The notes beneath the pieces were generated by a model. The model ran no database searches, was not told the origin of the DNA, and saw nothing but the letters and a program-made list of their open reading frames with translations. A program made the position numbers and the translations under genes. From Acidimicrobiia bacterium (GTDB lineage: Bacteria; Acidobacteriota; Vicinamibacteria; Vicinamibacterales; UBA2999), in assembly GCA_016871255.1 (NCBI GenBank), contig VFZH01000024.1, positions 1 to 36,492 of the forward strand: 36,492 nt of DNA. The letters are read 5' to 3'. Positions 16,608-25,769 of the stretch are shown one piece after another (position 1 is the stretch's first letter; each line of letters opens with the position of its first letter).

Positions 16608-17534
16608 ATGAACCTTCGATCGCCGGATCTGGGTTTCCGCCTGTCGGCGGGCGCCTTCGCCCTCGCCCTGGCGGCCATCGTCGTCGCGATCGGGGTCGAG
16701 CTGACGCGCCAGTCCTGGCTGTCGATCACCGAGTTCGGGTTCGATTTCTGGCGCTCGTCGGAGTGGGATCCCGTATCGGGAGAGTTCGGCGCGCTGCCCT
16801 TCATCTGGGGCACCCTCTACTCCTCGTTCGCGGCGCTGCTGATCGCCACTCCGGTCGCGCTGGGCATCGCCATCTTCATCTCCGAGCTGTCGCCGTCGTG
16901 GCTGCGCACGCCGCTGGTCTTCCTGACGGAGCTGCTGGCCGCGATCCCCTCGATCGTCTACGGGCTGTGGGGCATCTTCGTCCTCGTCCCTGCCGTGCGC
17001 TCGCTGCAGATGGTCACGCCGGAGTTCCTGCGCCAGCTCCCGCTGTTCTCGGGGCCGCCGCTCGGGATCGGCATGCTCTCGGCGGCGCTGATCCTCGCGA
17101 TCATGGTCGTGCCGTTCACCTCGGCCGTGGCGCGCGAGGTGCTGCGGACCGTGCCGAACACCCAGCGAGAGGGTGCGTACGCGCTGGGCGCCACGCGGTT
17201 CGAGGCGATCCGCGCCGTGATGTTCTACGCGCGCACGGGCATCGTGGGCGCGATCATGCTGGGCTTCGGCCGGGCGCTGGGTGAGACGATGGCGGTGACG
17301 ATGGTGATCGGGAACAACCCGCAGGTCTCCGCCTCGCTCTTCTCGCCGCAGCACACCATGGCCGCGGTGATCGCGAACGAGTTCACGGAAGCGGCCGACG
17401 ACCTGTACCTGCACGCGCTCATCGAGATCGGCCTCGTGCTGTTCGTGATCACCCTCGTCGTCAACGCGCTCTCGCGGCTGCTGATCTGGACCATGGCCGG
17501 GGGCGGCGGCACCGCCGCACGGGCAAAGGCATGA
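16608..17534 (+). CDS. pstC: Phosphate ABC transporter permease PstC
   Basis: 308 residues with six expected transmembrane helices, the first at about 12-32. ALPFIWGTLYSSFAALLIATPVAL and the permease loop EGAYALGATRFEAIRAVMFY (the EAA motif contacting PstB) are visible, as is GRALGETMAVTMVIGNNPQ. It forms the inner-membrane channel with PstA. Its stop overlaps the pstA start by 4 bases (ATGA), indicating translational coupling and 1:1 synthesis. Confidence 0.95.
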   Translation: MNLRSPDLGFRLSAGAFALALAAIVVAIGVELTRQSWLSITEFGFDFWRSSEWDPVSGEFGALPFIWGTLYSSFAALLIATPVALGIAIFISELSPSWLRTPLVFLTELLAAIPSIVYGLWGIFVLVPAVRSLQMVTPEFLRQLPLFSGPPLGIGMLSAALILAIMVVPFTSAVAREVLRTVPNTQREGAYALGATRFEAIRAVMFYARTGIVGAIMLGFGRALGETMAVTMVIGNNPQVSASLFSPQHTMAAVIANEFTEAADDLYLHALIEIGLVLFVITLVVNALSRLLIWTMAGGGGTAARAKA

Positions 17535-18376
17535 ACGGCACGCTGCGCCGAAAGGTCATCTCGGCTCTGTTCGTCGGCGCCTGCGCGCTGGCTGTGGTCG
17601 CCGCGCTCGTCCCGCTGGCCTTCATCCTGTTCTTCGTCGCCAGCCAGGGCCTCCAGGCGATCAGCCTCGAGTTCTTCACCGGCACGCCGAAGCCGGTCGG
17701 CGAGCCCGGCGGCGGCATGGCGAACGCGATCGTGGGCACGCTGATGCTCGTCGGCCTGGCGGCGCTGTTCGCGCTCCCGATCGGGATCATGACCGGCATC
17801 TACCTGTCGGAGTACTCCGGCGGCCGGTTCTCGTCGGCGGTCCGGTTCGCGACCGACACGCTGAACGGGGTCCCCTCCATCGTCATCGGCGTGTTCGCGT
17901 ACGGCGTCGCGGTGCTGCCGTTCCGGCAATTCAGCGCGCTGGCGGGCGGCATGGCGCTCGGCATCATGATGATCCCGATCATCGCCCGGACCACCGAGGA
18001 GCTCCTGCTGCTGGTGCCCGGCGCCATGCGCGAGGGAGCCCTGGCGCTCGGCGCGAGCCGCGCACGGGCGGTCTTCACCGTGATCGTCCCGGCCGCCCTG
18101 CCCGGCATCGTCACCGGCGTCGTGCTGGCTCTCGCCCGCGTCGCCGGAGAGACGGCGCCGCTCCTCTTCACCTCGTTCAACAACCGATTCTTCTCCACCA
18201 GCCTCACCGAGCCGGTCTCGTCGATCACGGTGCAGGTGTTCACCTACGCGATCTCGCCGTACGAAGACTGGCATCGGCAGGCCTGGGCCGGCGCCCTCGT
18301 CCTGGTGACGATCGTGTTCGTCTGCTCGCTGCTGGCCCGGCTGGCCACGGCACGTGTCGCCCGGATCCGGGACTGA
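17531..18376 (+). CDS. pstA: Phosphate ABC transporter permease PstA
   Basis: 281 residues; first helix at about 10-38. Characteristic blocks are PVGEPGGGMANAIVGTL, LPIGIMTGIYLSEYSGG, TLNGVPSIVIGVFAY, and the EAA-type loop EGALALGASRARAVFTVIVPAALPGIVTG followed by ARVAGETAPLLFTSFNN. Second half of the phosphate channel. It starts inside pstC and ends 9 bases before pstB. Confidence 0.95.
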   Translation: MNGTLRRKVISALFVGACALAVVAALVPLAFILFFVASQGLQAISLEFFTGTPKPVGEPGGGMANAIVGTLMLVGLAALFALPIGIMTGIYLSEYSGGRFSSAVRFATDTLNGVPSIVIGVFAYGVAVLPFRQFSALAGGMALGIMMIPIIARTTEELLLLVPGAMREGALALGASRARAVFTVIVPAALPGIVTGVVLALARVAGETAPLLFTSFNNRFFSTSLTEPVSSITVQVFTYAISPYEDWHRQAWAGALVLVTIVFVCSLLARLATARVARIRD

Positions 18377-18385
18377 GCCGCCACC

Positions 18386-19234
<849 letters not shown>

Positions 19235-19247
19235 AGGAGACACGCGC

Positions 19248-19931
19248 GTGGACCAGCGGGCCCTGCCGCACTTTCAGGAAGAGCTGCAGACACTGCAGCA
19301 GCGCCTGCTCCAGATGGGTGGGCTGGCGGAAGAGCGCGTCCGCGCGGCGATCGCGTGTCTCGTGTCGGGCGACGTGGACGGGCTGGACGCGATCGCATCG
19401 GGCGACGAGCCGGTCAACGAGCTGCACATCGAGGTCGATCGGCGCTGCTTCCAGCTCCTGGCGCTGTACCAGCCGATGGCGGTCGATCTGCGCGCGATCG
19501 TCGCCGCGGTCAAGATCAACACCGACCTGGAACGCGTCGGCGACCTGGCCGTGAGCATCGCGGAAGCGGCACGGCGCTACATGCTCCACCCCCCGGTCAA
19601 GCAGCTGATCGACATTCCCCGCATGGGCGACATCGCGCAGAGCATGCTGCGCGATGCCCTCGACGCGTTCGTCCGCCGCGACACCAGCATGGCGCAGCGA
19701 GTCCTGGACGAGGACGACACCCTGGATGCGCTGAAGAGCCAGATCTTCCGCGAGCTGCTGACCTACATGCTGAAGGACGCCGTCGCGGTCGAACCGGCCA
19801 TCGACCTGATCCTGATCTCGCGGCACCTCGAGCGCATCGGCGATCACGCCACGAACATCGCCGAAGACGTGATCTTCATGGTGTCGGCCCGGGACGTCCG
19901 CCACCAGGCCAGCCCGCTGCCCGATCGCTGA
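19248..19931 (+). CDS. phoU: Phosphate signalling protein PhoU
   Basis: 227 residues from a GTG preceded by AGAGGAGA (Shine-Dalgarno), 13 bases after pstB. The fold is two repeated three-helix bundles with metal-binding acidic motifs: RAIVAAVKINTDLERVGDLAVSIAE in the first half and LILISRHLERIGDHATNIAEDVIF in the second. PhoU represses PhoR when phosphate is plentiful and limits Pst uptake. Its place at the end of pstSCAB is canonical. The sensor kinase with almost no periplasmic loop at 3549-4907 is a plausible partner. Confidence 0.95.
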   Translation: MDQRALPHFQEELQTLQQRLLQMGGLAEERVRAAIACLVSGDVDGLDAIASGDEPVNELHIEVDRRCFQLLALYQPMAVDLRAIVAAVKINTDLERVGDLAVSIAEAARRYMLHPPVKQLIDIPRMGDIAQSMLRDALDAFVRRDTSMAQRVLDEDDTLDALKSQIFRELLTYMLKDAVAVEPAIDLILISRHLERIGDHATNIAEDVIFMVSARDVRHQASPLPDR

Positions 19932-19973
19932 CGGGCCCGCGCTGCGGCGATCCGCTCCCGGCCGGCCCCACGA

Positions 19974-19979
19974 TACAAT
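19974..19979 (+). promoter_or_regulatory. Candidate -10 hexamer TACAAT, leaderless spacing, before yacG
   Basis: TACAAT (5 of 6 to TATAAT) ends 6 nt before the GTG of yacG, so initiation would fall at or next to the start codon. It may give yacG, and perhaps gltA, expression independent of the pst operon. Confidence 0.5.
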
Positions 19980-19985
19980 CGGCCC

Positions 19986-20159
19986 GTGCAGGAGCCCGAC
20001 CTCTGCGTGCTGTGCCGCTGCCGGCCGGTGACCCCGCGCTGGGCGCCGTTCTGCCGCGAGCGGTGCCGCAACCGGGATCTCGCCGGATGGCTCGACGGCG
20101 CCTACCGCGTAGCGGGAGAGCCGGTCCCGTCGCAGGACACCGAGGCCGACGAGCGCTGA
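19986..20159 (+). CDS. yacG: YacG-like zinc-binding DNA gyrase inhibitor
   Basis: 57 residues from GTG. Four cysteines (C7, C10, C23, C27) in the arrangement CxxC...CxxxC are followed by RNRDLAGWLDGAYRV, which is the YacG signature (compare RLIDLGxWLDGEYR). In E. coli YacG binds GyrB and inhibits gyrase. An additional Cys (C12) lies in the first knuckle. It sits 54 bases after phoU with its own candidate -10 and 62 bases before citrate synthase. Confidence 0.85.
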   Translation: MQEPDLCVLCRCRPVTPRWAPFCRERCRNRDLAGWLDGAYRVAGEPVPSQDTEADER

Positions 20160-20221
20160 CCGCGGCCGGTTGACTCGCTTGCAGCGTTCTTGTCATCGTT
20201 GAGCATCCCCCGCGCCCCCAT

Positions 20222-21505
20222 ATGCCCGACACGCTGACCATCACAGACAACCGTACCGGGAAGCGCTACGAGCTTCCGATCAGCGAGGGCGCGATCCGCG
20301 CCACCGATCTCCGCCAGATCAAGGTGGCCCCGGACGACGGTGGTTTGATGACCTACGATCCGGCGTTCATGAACACCGCCGCGTGCCGGAGCCGGATCAC
20401 CTTCATCGACGGCGACAACGGCGTGCTCGAGTACCGGGGCTACCCGATCGAGCAGCTGGCCGAGCGCTCCACGTTCCTCGAGACGGCGTACCTCCTGATC
20501 TTCGGCGAGCTGCCGACGGTAACTCAGGCCGCGGAGTGGAAACAGCAGATCGGCGCCCGACTCGCCGTGCCCGAGGCCGTTCGCGGCCTGACCGCCAGCT
20601 TCGCGCGCGACGCGCACCCGATGGGCATGTACCTGAGCGCGTTCGGCGCACTGTCGGCCCTGTATCCCGACAGCAAACGCATCGCCGACGAGCCGACGCG
20701 CCGCCTCCAGCAGCACCGCCTGCTGGCCGCGGCACCCACCGTCGCGGCCTGCGGGTACCGGCACGGCACCGGAAGGCCGTTCATCGAGCCGGACCCCTCG
20801 CTGAGCTTTCCCGGCAACTTCCTGGCGATGCTGTTCACGGGAGACCGCCCGTACACGCCGCACCCCGTCCTGGAGCGCGCGCTCGACGTTCTCTTCGTCC
20901 TGCACGCCGACCACGAACAGAACTGCAGCACCAGCACGATGCGCGGCGTCGGCAGCTCCCACACCGACCCGTACGCGGCGATGGCGGGGGCCGTGGCCGC
21001 GCTGTACGGTCCGCTGCACGGCGGCGCCAACGAAGGCGTGCTGCGCATGCTGACCGAGATCGGATCCGTGTCGGCGATCCCGGGCATCATCGAACAGGTC
21101 AAGGCCGGCAAGCGCCGCCTCATGGGGTTCGGCCACCGCGTCTACAAGTCGTACGACCCGCGCGCCCTTATCATCAAGCAGACCGCCGACCAGGTGTTCG
21201 CCGTCACGGGCACCAACCCGCTGCTCGATGTCGCCCTCGCGCTCGAGCGCATCGCCCTCGAAGACGACTACTTCGTCTCCCGGAGGCTCTACCCGAACGT
21301 CGACTTCTACTCCGGCCTCATCTACCAGGCCATGGGCTTCCCCGCCAGCATGTTCACCGTGCTGTTCGCCATCGGGCGCACGGCGGGCTGGCTGGCGCAG
21401 TGGGAGGAGCTGGTCAACGATGCGGAGCAGAAGATCGCCCGGCCGCGCCAGATCTACTTCGGATCGGCGCGGCGCGACTTCGTGCCGCTGGAGCAGCGCG
21501 GCTAG
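20222..21505 (+). CDS. gltA: Citrate synthase
   Basis: 427 residues, the hexameric type II length with an N-terminal beta-rich region. Catalytic residues are in place: H266 in PLHGGANE, H305 in FGHRVYK and D361 in DFYSG. FIDGDNGVLEYRGYPIEQLAE and NCSTSTMRGVGSSHTDPYAA are further family blocks. It condenses oxaloacetate and acetyl-CoA into citrate in the cytoplasm. The TAG stop shares its last base with the GTG of the next gene, which suggests coupling to the M28 protein. Confidence 0.96.
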   Translation: MPDTLTITDNRTGKRYELPISEGAIRATDLRQIKVAPDDGGLMTYDPAFMNTAACRSRITFIDGDNGVLEYRGYPIEQLAERSTFLETAYLLIFGELPTVTQAAEWKQQIGARLAVPEAVRGLTASFARDAHPMGMYLSAFGALSALYPDSKRIADEPTRRLQQHRLLAAAPTVAACGYRHGTGRPFIEPDPSLSFPGNFLAMLFTGDRPYTPHPVLERALDVLFVLHADHEQNCSTSTMRGVGSSHTDPYAAMAGAVAALYGPLHGGANEGVLRMLTEIGSVSAIPGIIEQVKAGKRRLMGFGHRVYKSYDPRALIIKQTADQVFAVTGTNPLLDVALALERIALEDDYFVSRRLYPNVDFYSGLIYQAMGFPASMFTVLFAIGRTAGWLAQWEELVNDAEQKIARPRQIYFGSARRDFVPLEQRG

Positions 21506-22473
21506 TGTCCACGCGCCCCGGCACGTCCCGCCGCCGGCGCGCCCGCTCCCGGCCCCCGCAGCGGTCGCGAGCGGTTTCGGCCGTGTTCCTGCTGCTCGCC
21601 ATGCTCGCATGCGGCCCGGGCCCTGCCGGCGTGGACGCGCGCGAGGCGGCCTTCGACGCCTCCCGTGCCTGGGAGCACCTGCGCCGGCTGGTGGGGTTCG
21701 GACCCCGGCCGGCCGGCTCCGCCGCGCTGGCCGCCACGCGCCGATACATCGTCGGGCAGCTCGAGGCCGCCGGCGTCGCCGTGCGCGAGGAGGCCTTCGT
21801 GGCCGACACGCCGATCGGCCCGCTGTCGATGGCGAACGTCATCGGCACCATTCCCGGCCGGCGGCCCGACGTCGTCGCCCTGGCCAGCCACTACGACACC
21901 AAGCGCTACCAGGAGTTCCGTTTCGTCGGGGCCAACGACGGCGGTTCCAGCACGGCGGTGCTCCTCGAGCTGGCGCGCCTGCTCGTGTCCCGGAACAACC
22001 CGCTGACGATCGAGGTCGTGTTCTTCGACGGCGAAGAGGCCGTGCGGCCGCAGTGGGAGGGGCTGGACAACACCTATGGCAGCCGGCACAACGTCGCCAT
22101 GCGCCGCAAGGCCGGCACGCTGGGCCGGCTGAAGGCGCTGATCCTGCTCGACATGGTCGGCGACCGGCATCTCAACTTCCGCCGCGAGTCCGGCTCGACC
22201 CGGTGGCTCACCGACGCGCTGTGGGACGCGGCGAAGCGCCTCAAGTACGAGGCGCACTTCCTCGACGAGGAGTTCGCCGTCGGCGGCGACGACCACGTGC
22301 CGTTCCTCGAGGCCGGCATCCCCGCCGTGGACCTGATCGACTTCGACTACCCGCCCTGGCACACGCCGGCCGACACGATCGACGCGGTCAGCGCGCGCAG
22401 CCTCCAGGTCACGGGCGACGTCGTCCTCGAGGCGCTTCCGGCGATCGAGCGGCGCCTGACATCCGCGCGCTGA
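21505..22473 (+). CDS. M28-family metallopeptidase / glutaminyl-peptide cyclotransferase-like lipoprotein
   Basis: 322 residues from the GTG overlapping the gltA stop. An Arg-rich N-terminus is followed by a hydrophobic segment ending in LLLAMLAC, a lipobox-type signal. The M28 fold shows the metal site: H129 and D131 in ASHYDTK, NDGGSSTAVLLELA, FFDGEEA, LLDMVGD, and the last His in PPWHTPADTID. The insert after DGEEA, with DNTYGSRHNVAM, resembles animal-type glutaminyl cyclases rather than typical aminopeptidases. So it may cyclise N-terminal Gln of exported proteins. Peptidase activity remains possible. Confidence 0.82.
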   Translation: MSTRPGTSRRRRARSRPPQRSRAVSAVFLLLAMLACGPGPAGVDAREAAFDASRAWEHLRRLVGFGPRPAGSAALAATRRYIVGQLEAAGVAVREEAFVADTPIGPLSMANVIGTIPGRRPDVVALASHYDTKRYQEFRFVGANDGGSSTAVLLELARLLVSRNNPLTIEVVFFDGEEAVRPQWEGLDNTYGSRHNVAMRRKAGTLGRLKALILLDMVGDRHLNFRRESGSTRWLTDALWDAAKRLKYEAHFLDEEFAVGGDDHVPFLEAGIPAVDLIDFDYPPWHTPADTIDAVSARSLQVTGDVVLEALPAIERRLTSAR

Positions 22474-22508
22474 GGCCGCGCCGCACCCGGACCCGACTCC
22501 GAGACCAC

Positions 22509-22949
22509 ATGCCCCATCAGAACCCCACACACGATCAGATCCGGCAGATCCTGGCCGATGCGCGAACCATCGCCCTTGTCGGCGCAACCTCCAACCCCGA
22601 CAAGGCCGCGCACGGCATCATGCGCAAGCTGCTGTCGGCCGGCTACACGGTGTTCCCGGTCAACCCGCGGGAGACCGAGGTGCTCGGCCAGAAGGCGTAC
22701 GCGTCGCTCCGGGACATTCCGGAGAACGTCGACATCGTCGACGTCTTCCGCCGGGCCGAGGACACGCCGCCGATTGCCGCCGAGGCCGTGGGCATCGGCG
22801 CGAAGGTGTTCTGGCTGCAGTCGGGGATCACGAGCGCGGAAGCTGCGGTGCTGGCGGAAACGGGCGGGCTGACCGTGGTCATGGACGCGTGCATCGGCTC
22901 CATGCACGCCGTGCTGAACGTACCCCCAAGAACTGACGCCTCCTCGTAA
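22509..22949 (+). CDS. CoA-binding domain protein (YccU type)
   Basis: 146 residues, a single Rossmann-like CoA_binding_2 domain. Visible: TIALVGATSNPDKAAHGIMRKLLSAGYTVFPVNPR, VLGQKAYASLRDIPENVDIVDVFR, VFWLQSGI and VVMDACIG. Homologues bind CoA; their cellular role is unclear. Cytoplasmic, no signal peptide. It follows the M28 gene by 35 bases and ends just before the inverted GGCC hairpin pair. Confidence 0.9.
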   Translation: MPHQNPTHDQIRQILADARTIALVGATSNPDKAAHGIMRKLLSAGYTVFPVNPRETEVLGQKAYASLRDIPENVDIVDVFRRAEDTPPIAAEAVGIGAKVFWLQSGITSAEAAVLAETGGLTVVMDACIGSMHAVLNVPPRTDASS

Positions 22950-22981
22950 CCGCGGTCGGACAGCTGCCTTCGACGTCGCCC

Positions 22982-23076
22982 GGGCCAGGGAGCTGGCGCT
23001 ACGAGTGCCCGAGCGGCCGACAGTCAGAGCCCGCGCGCTGACCTGAATCCTCGCAGGGGCCAGCTCCCGCTGGCCC
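22982..23076. repeat. Inverted pair of GGCC-type hairpin repeats (REP/BIME-like)
   Basis: The right unit is CTCGCAGG followed by a perfect 8-bp hairpin GGGCCAGC/GCTGGCCC (23057-23076). The left unit (22982-23005), read on the minus strand, is CTCGTAG followed by a GCCAGC..CTGGCCC variant. The two units face opposite ways with about 44 bases between. A related tail-to-tail pair lies at 34161-34212. Confidence 0.75.
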
Positions 23077-23310
23077 GACGGCCTGCGGGTGCACGCCGCC
23101 GACGGCGCTGGCGTCCCTCGGCAGCAGCCCGAACCACCAGGCCGCCAGCAGCGCCAGCAGGAGGAGGACGAGCAGGGCGAGACCGATCGTGCGGGCCTTC
23201 CCTCGGCCGACCGGCGCGGGCGCGCGGACGGGTTCGGACGTGGCCGTGCCGCAACGGAAGCAGATCAGCGCCTTGTCGGCGATTTCGGTCCCGCATTGCC
23301 TGCACTGCAT
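22999..23310 (-). CDS. Zinc-ribbon single-pass membrane protein
   Basis: 103 residues. It starts MQCRQCGTEIADKALICFRCG, a four-Cys zinc ribbon (CxxC...CxxC), then a linker, a transmembrane helix at about 41-66 (LALLVLLLLALLAAWWFGLL) and a tail. The tail (VGPAGAGPCEDSG and beyond) is encoded by the GGCC hairpin repeat and its flank, so the original C-terminus has probably been replaced by repeat-derived residues. It follows the TPR-metallopeptidase gene by 37 bases and is likely cotranscribed. Function not recognised. Confidence 0.7.
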   Translation of the reverse strand: MQCRQCGTEIADKALICFRCGTATSEPVRAPAPVGRGKARTIGLALLVLLLLALLAAWWFGLLPRDASAVGGVHPQAVGPAGAGPCEDSGQRAGSDCRPLGHS

Positions 23311-23347
23311 CGGAGACCGGAACGAGGAAGGAGGTAAACGAGGCGGG

Positions 23348-25756
23348 CTACTCGAGCAGCTCGAGCAGCAGGTCCTGCGCGCGCTCGAAGCCGGGTGCGA
23401 TCTCGAGCGCAGCCAGCGTCTCGCGCCGCGCGTCCGGGCGGCGCCCGGCGAGCAGGTAGGCATCCGCCAGATCGGCGTGCGCGGCCGCGCGATCGACCGG
23501 CCCGCCGCCCAGGACCGCCTTGAACGCGGGAATCGCCGTTGCCGCATCGCCGGTCTCGAGCGCCAGCCGCCCGAGGCGCGCTCCGGCACCGAGGTCGAAG
23601 GGATCGATCTCGACCACAGCCGACAGGGCGCGGGCCGTCCGGCTCCTGTCGCCACGTGGCTCGGCGAGGGAGGCCAGCATGCGCGCCGCCTCGAGGTTCG
23701 TGCCGTCCACGGCCACGACCGCGTCGAGCGCCCGCACCGCGCGATCGGTGTCCTTCCGATCCGACGCGATCCGGGCGATGTGCATGTTCGGGCTGTCCTC
23801 CCCGGCCGCCTGCGGCGCCAGGGCGGCGGCGCGCTCGTAGGCGCGGATGGCCCCGTCGTAGTCGCCCGCCTCACGCAGCGTCTGCCCCTGCAGCACGAGC
23901 AGCGGGTAGCTGTCGGGATGCTGTTCCAGCAGCTTCTCCAGACCGGCGCCCCCCGCCTCCTTGAGGCCGTCAGGCCGCTGCATGGCGCGCTTGAGCGCGC
24001 CGAACCGCTCCTCGACGAAGCGATCGAAGCCGGCCTGCAACTCGTCGATCGACACCCCGAACGTGCTGGTCATCGCCTCGGGTGTGTCCACGCCGGTGGC
24101 GAACACGGCCACCAGCGCGCGCAGCTTGTCCTGCCCGTACGCCTCCAGCAGATGCTCGACCACCTGTCCGGCCTGGAAATAGGCCATGCCGATCCTCTGC
24201 GGGTCGCTGAAGGCGGCATTGAGCTCGGCCAGCGGAATGGCGCCCCCCTGGTTCAGCGCGTGCGCGAACTCCAGGTGCATCGGACGGGCCCACTCGGCGC
24301 GGGCGCGCTTCTCCTCGAACTCGGAAATCCCCTCGCTCAGCCAGCGCGGCACGCGTTGGCTGGAGAGCTGCAGCGTGATCACGTGCGCCAGCTCGTGCCA
24401 CAGGGTCGCGGCCCAGTTGAACTCGCCCGGTGGCAGCGCCCGCGGCGAGTCGACCGTCACGACGCGCCCGAAGCAGGCGCCGAGCGCGCCGATCATGCCG
24501 GGCAGGCCCAGCGTGCGCACGGCGAAATCGTCGTGCCGGGCGAACATCTCGATCAGGATCGGCCCCTCGGCCGTGAACGACCAGTGCGCCTCCAGCGCGT
24601 CCAGCGCCTCGCGTGCGAGCGACGTGGCGTATTCGCGCATGACCCCGGCCTCGTCCCGGTGCAGGCGCACCACCAGGTTGCCTTCGGTCACCGTCTCGTA
24701 CTGCTCGTCCAGCGTGTCGAGCAGCGTCAGCGAGTTGTACGTCACCACGTCGAACGGATCGCGCTCGAAGGCGGTCTCCAGCGCCGTGCGTGCCCCCGGC
24801 TCGTCGCCCGTCCTGAGCAGCGTCATCCCGAGCTGAGCCCACGCGGCCGTGTTCGCCGGATCCAGGTCCAGCGCCCGGCGCGTCAACACCTCCGCTTCCG
24901 GGAACCGGTAGCGGCGTGCGGCCTGAGCGCCCGCTACACGGTACACCTCGCCATAGGTCGGGTTGATCGCCAGGACGCCCGCCACCGCCTCGTCGAACGC
25001 GGCCGTGCGGTCGTCGAGGTACAGCAGCGCCGCCTGCAGCGACAGCGCTTCGAGGCTGGCCGGGTTCAGGGCCAGCGCCTTGTTGAGCCACGCCCTCGCC
25101 TCGGCCTCCCGTGCGTCTCCCAGCTCGAGATCGGCCAGGACCAGCAGCGCAGGGACGCTCGTGGCATCCGTCTCGAGCGCCTGCTCCGCCAGCTCGCGGG
25201 CCCGGGGCGGGTTGTCATCGAGCACCGTGCGGGCCAGGCCCACGAGCGCCGACACCCGTACCGGCTCGGCCGCCAGCGCGGCCTGGAAGGACTTCGCCGC
25301 TTCGCTCTTGCTGTACTTCTCGAGGAAGAGTTCGCCCCAGGCCGTGTTGACCGCCGGGTCCTCCGGGACGTGCGCGTTGGCGTCGCGGAAGAAGCTGTTG
25401 GCGTCCTGATAGGCGCCGAGCGCCCGGGCCGCCTGGCCCGCCCGCAGCAGCGTGGCCGGACTCGTGGCCCCGGCGTTCCGCGCCGCGACCGCCTGCAGCG
25501 TCCGGCGGCCCTCGTCGCGGCGGCCCAGATAGAGTTGCAGCAGCCCGAGCTCGAGCGCGGCGTCTCCACCAGGTGCGGCGTCTGTTACCGGACGAAGCGC
25601 CGTCAACGCGTCCTGATAGCGCCCGCGGCTGATGTCCGTGCGCGCGCGCTGCAGGACGGACTCGGCCTCGCGCGACTGCGCGATCGCCGCGACACCGACC
25701 CCGACGGCCGCCAGCGCCAGGCCCGCGATCGAGAGCCGGATCACACGCGCGCGCAT
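23348..25756 (-). CDS. TPR-repeat protein with gluzincin (peptidase MA-like) domain
   Basis: 802 residues from the ATG at 25756, which begins with a signal anchor (RLSIAGLALAAVGVGVAAIA). An ATG 29 codons upstream would spoil this. Several TPR repeats fill residues about 30-380. The metallopeptidase core follows with H454-E-L-A-H458 and PRWLSEGISEFEE, where the downstream Glu is the probable third zinc ligand. More TPR repeats follow (about 590-800). It is probably exported or periplasmic. TPRs would hold a substrate or partner near the active site. The substrate is unknown. Confidence 0.83.
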   Translation of the reverse strand: MRARVIRLSIAGLALAAVGVGVAAIAQSREAESVLQRARTDISRGRYQDALTALRPVTDAAPGGDAALELGLLQLYLGRRDEGRRTLQAVAARNAGATSPATLLRAGQAARALGAYQDANSFFRDANAHVPEDPAVNTAWGELFLEKYSKSEAAKSFQAALAAEPVRVSALVGLARTVLDDNPPRARELAEQALETDATSVPALLVLADLELGDAREAEARAWLNKALALNPASLEALSLQAALLYLDDRTAAFDEAVAGVLAINPTYGEVYRVAGAQAARRYRFPEAEVLTRRALDLDPANTAAWAQLGMTLLRTGDEPGARTALETAFERDPFDVVTYNSLTLLDTLDEQYETVTEGNLVVRLHRDEAGVMREYATSLAREALDALEAHWSFTAEGPILIEMFARHDDFAVRTLGLPGMIGALGACFGRVVTVDSPRALPPGEFNWAATLWHELAHVITLQLSSQRVPRWLSEGISEFEEKRARAEWARPMHLEFAHALNQGGAIPLAELNAAFSDPQRIGMAYFQAGQVVEHLLEAYGQDKLRALVAVFATGVDTPEAMTSTFGVSIDELQAGFDRFVEERFGALKRAMQRPDGLKEAGGAGLEKLLEQHPDSYPLLVLQGQTLREAGDYDGAIRAYERAAALAPQAAGEDSPNMHIARIASDRKDTDRAVRALDAVVAVDGTNLEAARMLASLAEPRGDRSRTARALSAVVEIDPFDLGAGARLGRLALETGDAATAIPAFKAVLGGGPVDRAAAHADLADAYLLAGRRPDARRETLAALEIAPGFERAQDLLLELLE

Positions 25757-25763
25757 GGGTGGA

Positions 25764-25769
25764 AGTATA
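25764..25769 (-). promoter_or_regulatory. Candidate -10 hexamer TATACT for the TPR-metallopeptidase
   Basis: On the minus strand TATACT ends 7 nt before the ATG, immediately next to the stop of the ICMT-like gene. It predicts an internal, leaderless promoter within the operon. Confidence 0.45.

Noticed and set aside
15744-17414. Minus-strand frame of 556 codons opposite pstS/pstC
   Set aside because: Shadow of the pst genes with biased composition and no motif.
20170-20198. TTGACT (20170-20175) with TCATCG 17 bp downstream as a gltA promoter
   Set aside because: The -10 match is only about 3 of 6; too weak to list.
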